Shown: piece after piece, positions 61,356-64,000 of the stretch
How the letters are laid out: every line of letters starts with the position of its first letter
Position numbering within the stretch: the stretch's first letter is position 1
Source: Gordionus sp. m RMFG-2023
Lineage: Eukaryota; Nematomorpha; Gordioida; Chordodea; Parachordodidae
Assembly (NCBI RefSeq): GCF_954871325.1
Contig: NC_088775.1
Coordinates: 75,803,561-75,867,560, forward strand
Reading direction: 5' to 3'
Length of the DNA stretch: 64,000 bases
Notes under the pieces: model-generated
Seen by the model: only the letters and a program-made list of their open reading frames with translations
What the model was told of the DNA's origin: nothing
Database searches by the model: none
Translations under genes and position numbers: made by a program

Positions 61356-62106
61356 ATATATTTACATGATAGCTAGGATTTTTGTTTATATACTATAGAT
61401 ATACTGTCATATACATTATAGTTATTGTCTTATAAAATAATTCATATAATATCAACTTGATCTAAAATATTTCTTTATTTTCTTAATTCCATTTACCCTT
61501 TCTATTTTATTCAATAGTTTCTTATATTGCGTTAGCTTTATTCTATATTATATTCATACATAGGTATGCGTCAGTTCACTGAAAAACAAATAAAGAATAT
61601 GACGTTATAAATTAAAAAATTTTATAGCCTCCCCTTGGAAAATATCCTGGATGCGCCTGTGCTTCTAAACTATTTCTTTCTTTTCTTAAAAACTAGCATA
61701 TTTTAATTAGTATAGTAAGAACTGATATTTAATTGTACTCATGATATAACCAATGTGTCAAACTCAGTCACATTGTGCATAATTTACTTTTTATATTGGA
61801 AAAAGATTATAGGATATAATTTATAACCATAATTCTAAGACCGATTTTAAATAAAAATATATTCATATTTTATATAATAGTTATTATGACAATGAATCTA
61901 GTAAGATTCGTATACTCACCTCATGAATGCCAGCTGCTAGAACAAAAACTCACTGAAAATTACATTCTTTAAATTCGATGCAAAGCATCATGTCTAATTC
62001 AATAAAATCTTTGTAGTTGAATATATTTATACAAATATATTATTCAAAAACACATTACACTTCCTTAAATAATAGTTTATATATTAAAAAATATGCATAA
62101 TTTCGT
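61356..62106. other. AT-rich DNA with a hAT end and an exon-like stretch
   Basis: At about 61632-61664 the string CCTGGATGCGCCTGTG resembles the right end of the 60196 family without a partner. On the minus strand 61950-61918 is a 33-nt stretch between TTTTCAG and a perfect donor GTGAGT, ending in CATTCATGAG. It could be a 5' exon with a start codon, but no continuation was found. Confidence 0.4.
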
Positions 62107-62192
62107 TTATTTTTTCTTTTTTTCTCGGAATACATCATCTACATTGAAAGTTGGATTGATCAACGTTTTTAAGGGACCATCTCCTTCATTAA
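62107..62192 (-). CDS. Orphan terminal exon, lysine-rich C-terminus
   Basis: On the minus strand a strong acceptor (TTTTGCATTTCAG) precedes a frame of 27 residues that reads NEGDGPLKTLINPTFNVDDV and ends FREKKKK before TAA 62107-62109. Charged and glycine codons set it apart from the surrounding AT-rich DNA. The C-terminal KKKK resembles ER-retention or nuclear tails, but I do not recognise the protein. The upstream exons must lie to the right. None was found before the next minus-strand gene, which has its own stop at 63337, so it may belong to a gene with a long intron or be a relic. Confidence 0.45.
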
Positions 62193-62398
62193 CTGAAATG
62201 CAAAATTATTATATTTCAAATACATATTTATATTTTTCTATATTATGACAAAATTATTCTTTAAATACGCCCTGCTCCGCAAATTCGATTATTTTCGGCT
62301 CCCTGCTCAGCCCAAAAATTGTATTTATTTTTTGACCTGAGGTAACCCGATCTTTTCTTTATTATCGGTGCCGGTCCGAAATTTTTATTTAAATATAT

Positions 62399-62542
62399 CA
62401 GAGACTTGCAGGCCCGGTTCTAAGCCCGGCTGGCCGGGTCGAAAATAATTTTTGAAAAAAACCCGGGCCTGGCCGGGCTGAAAAAATTTTTTAAAAAAGA
62501 ATCCGGGCCGGGCCGTACAAATGGTACCTCTGCAGGTCTCTG
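62399..62542. mobile_element. Minimal hAT MITE, 144 bp
   Basis: The ends are CAGAGACTTGCAGG and, reversed, CAGAGACCTGCAGAGG, with perfect 8-bp duplications AAATATAT (62391-62398 and 62543-62550). It consists almost only of the ends and the GGGCC-type blocks of the 22615 family. The perfect duplication suggests a recent insertion. The DNA just left of it (62265-62385) looks like a decayed older copy. Confidence 0.93.
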
Positions 62543-62550
62543 AAATATAT

Positions 62551-63336
62551 AAATAAAAAGCATTTTTATCGTTGTCTATTTGACCGATAAAATATCAGTC
62601 ATAAATCCAAATAATTGTACCCTGATTTTTATGAAGATAAGTGAGTAAAAAACTAATGGTTTTGTTCTTTTATCACTAAATTATTATTAATATTATGTTT
62701 TAATAAATAAGAAAAAAAATTATTCTCTATGTGATTTTGAATTTTTTATATATTTTTCAAGCAGCCCGAAGAGCTATGATTCGGGCTAACTTTAAGGGCT
62801 CTAATATCAACTCATAAGATTAGTATAATTGTTCAATAGCCGATAAATTTTAGAATATAAATTAATAAATAGTATAATGTATTTTTATAGACAATTCGTG
62901 TAATAAATTAATGAATATACATATTGACTGATTTAAATTTTAGTCAATTTTCGTATTGCTAGTATAAAAATTAAAAATGATTTAAAAAATTAATGATAAT
63001 TATATATCACTTTTGTAAGATAAGTATTCCAAACATTCTGGAATACATATTTGGCAAAATCAGATAATTAAAATGTAAAATAGAAACAATGCGCTAAACT
63101 ACTAATTCATTTGTTTAGTGCGTTTTTAAATTTTAATATTATATTCAAAAGTATATTCCAGCATATGTCGGGTGCCTATTCGATAGATTTCCGATAATTT
63201 TGTAAGAAATTACATAACTCGACCTAGGCAATACATGTATTCACTGATTACACAATTTTACTGCAAGATATTTTGTTAGTTTAAAAAGAATTGCTTAATT
63301 ATAAACATTGGTAAAATACCGACAAAAAAAACCAGG
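62551..63336. other. AT-rich intergenic DNA
   Basis: No gene or element is seen. A short inverted repeat with GCGCTAAAC and GTTTAGTGCG lies around 63092-63125. The segment includes the 3' flank of the membrane-protein gene that ends at 63337. Confidence 0.4.
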
Positions 63337-64000
63337 TTATTTACTTTGGGGTGATCTTCTACAATAATATATGATGACTATGATAAGAATAAGTAACAAC
63401 ACACAACATAAGGGTATCCACCACCACCATGGAAAGTCACCTTTGGTAGGTAAAGTCTCATTTGTAGTGGCAGAAACTTCTGTACTCAAATTAGTTAAGA
63501 GTATAGTAGTATTTACGCTTGTAGTATTAACATTAGCTGTAGTGAAAAGTAAATAAAAAATTGTATTAATAACTGAAACAGATGTCTCACATGTCGTGTT
63601 ACCTTCGGCTTAGCATATTTTAAAAACGGGTAAATTAATATTATTACATAAAAATAACGAGGTATTACCAATAAAGCTAAACCTTTCACTTATTTAATAT
63701 TATTTTGGTAAAAATCTTGATTTAGCCGTTTTTAAATATATCGGCGAAATCGAAGTAGCAATAGTACTCATTTGTACTTGTGGGTGATTCGGAATTAGAT
63801 GTCATTATACCACTCACAGAAGTAGATATAGTAACACCTGTTGTCGTTGGAAACAAGGCTTTTGATGCGTTAAAAGTCGTCCTATTACTTACAGGGGTAA
63901 TTACAGCAGTTGTAATGGAAGTAACGCCTGAGGTCGTTGAAGGCGAGGCTTCCAATGCGTTAGATGTTGTTAAATTACTTATAAAATTGTTTACAGAAGT
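63337..64000 (-). CDS. Ser/Thr-rich single-pass membrane protein, 3' part
   Basis: The last two exons of a host gene that continues past the window's right edge. The proposed exons are 64000-63778 and 63536-63337, joined across a 241-bp GT-AG intron. The acceptor (ATTTACTTTTCACTACAG) is strong. The donor (CACAA then GTACAA) is weaker but keeps the frame. The ectodomain is rich in Ser and Thr with several N-glycosylation sites (SNLT, NRTT, NTTS, NLST, NETL). It shows at least two 29-residue repeats, starting TTSNALEASPSTTSG and TTFNASKALFPTTTG. Then come a GDFPWWWW juxtamembrane patch, a transmembrane helix (IPLCCVLLLILIIVIIYY) and the short basic tail CRRSPQSK before TAA. This is the layout of a mucin-like type I surface protein. 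The family is not recognised. Confidence 0.7.

Noticed and set aside
63371-63556. 61-residue plus-strand ORF at the right edge
   Set aside because: It is antisense to the last exon of the membrane-protein gene, whose splice sites, glycosylation sites and membrane helix are on the minus strand.

Overview
The window looks like nuclear DNA of an invertebrate animal. It is very AT-rich and has short spliced introns (43-330 bp in the one complete gene). It carries a nuclear copy of mitochondrial cox1-cox2 that reads only with the invertebrate mitochondrial code (AGA=Ser, ATA=Met, TGA=Trp), and a NALCN-auxiliary-factor exon, which is animal-specific. I cannot name the phylum. Most of the window is transposable elements nested in one another. 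Three places hold credible host genes and three more hold weaker exon candidates.

Layout. 1-7322: AT-rich DNA with two small tandem duplications, an NLF-1/FAM155-like exon (+) and weak exon-like stretches. 7323-17496: a rearranged Ty3/gypsy element (family A), three LTR copies in two orientations, with a young 2.1-kb LTR element (family D, gag-like ORF only) inside it. 17497-19560: a hAT MITE, a tRNA-like SINE remnant and a coding-like remnant. 19560-26020: an RTE-type LINE (+) carrying a hAT element with a perfect 8-bp duplication, which itself carries a second hAT element. 26028-34568: gypsy family B (-), carrying a Mutator-like element with very long inverted arms made of CCGG-core repeats. 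34574-39440: a ZMYM-type hAT remnant and two hAT MITEs. 39443-40737: a complete five-exon TRAP-beta (SSR2) gene (-). 41242-58917: gypsy family C (-), bounded by LTRs and a 5-bp duplication 17.7 kb apart. Inside it lie a hAT transposase, a MULE MITE with a SINE, a FLYWCH-MULE gene with a duplicated small exon, the mitochondrial copy, further MITEs and several tandem arrays. 58918-64000: an unassigned exon (+), hAT MITEs, an orphan terminal exon (-) and, at the right edge, the last two exons of a Ser/Thr-rich single-pass membrane protein (-).

The host genes are unrelated to one another: a translocon subunit, a channel chaperone and a mucin-like surface protein. The most unusual signal is in the LTR elements. 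All three gypsy families appear to have a short Gag with a hydrophobic, membrane-helix-like N-terminal segment followed by CCHC knuckles, and no visible capsid domain. Families B and C also share a reiterated motif in their leaders. The small gag-only element D, by contrast, has a capsid-like N-terminus. These observations come from reading the sequence only; no database search was possible.
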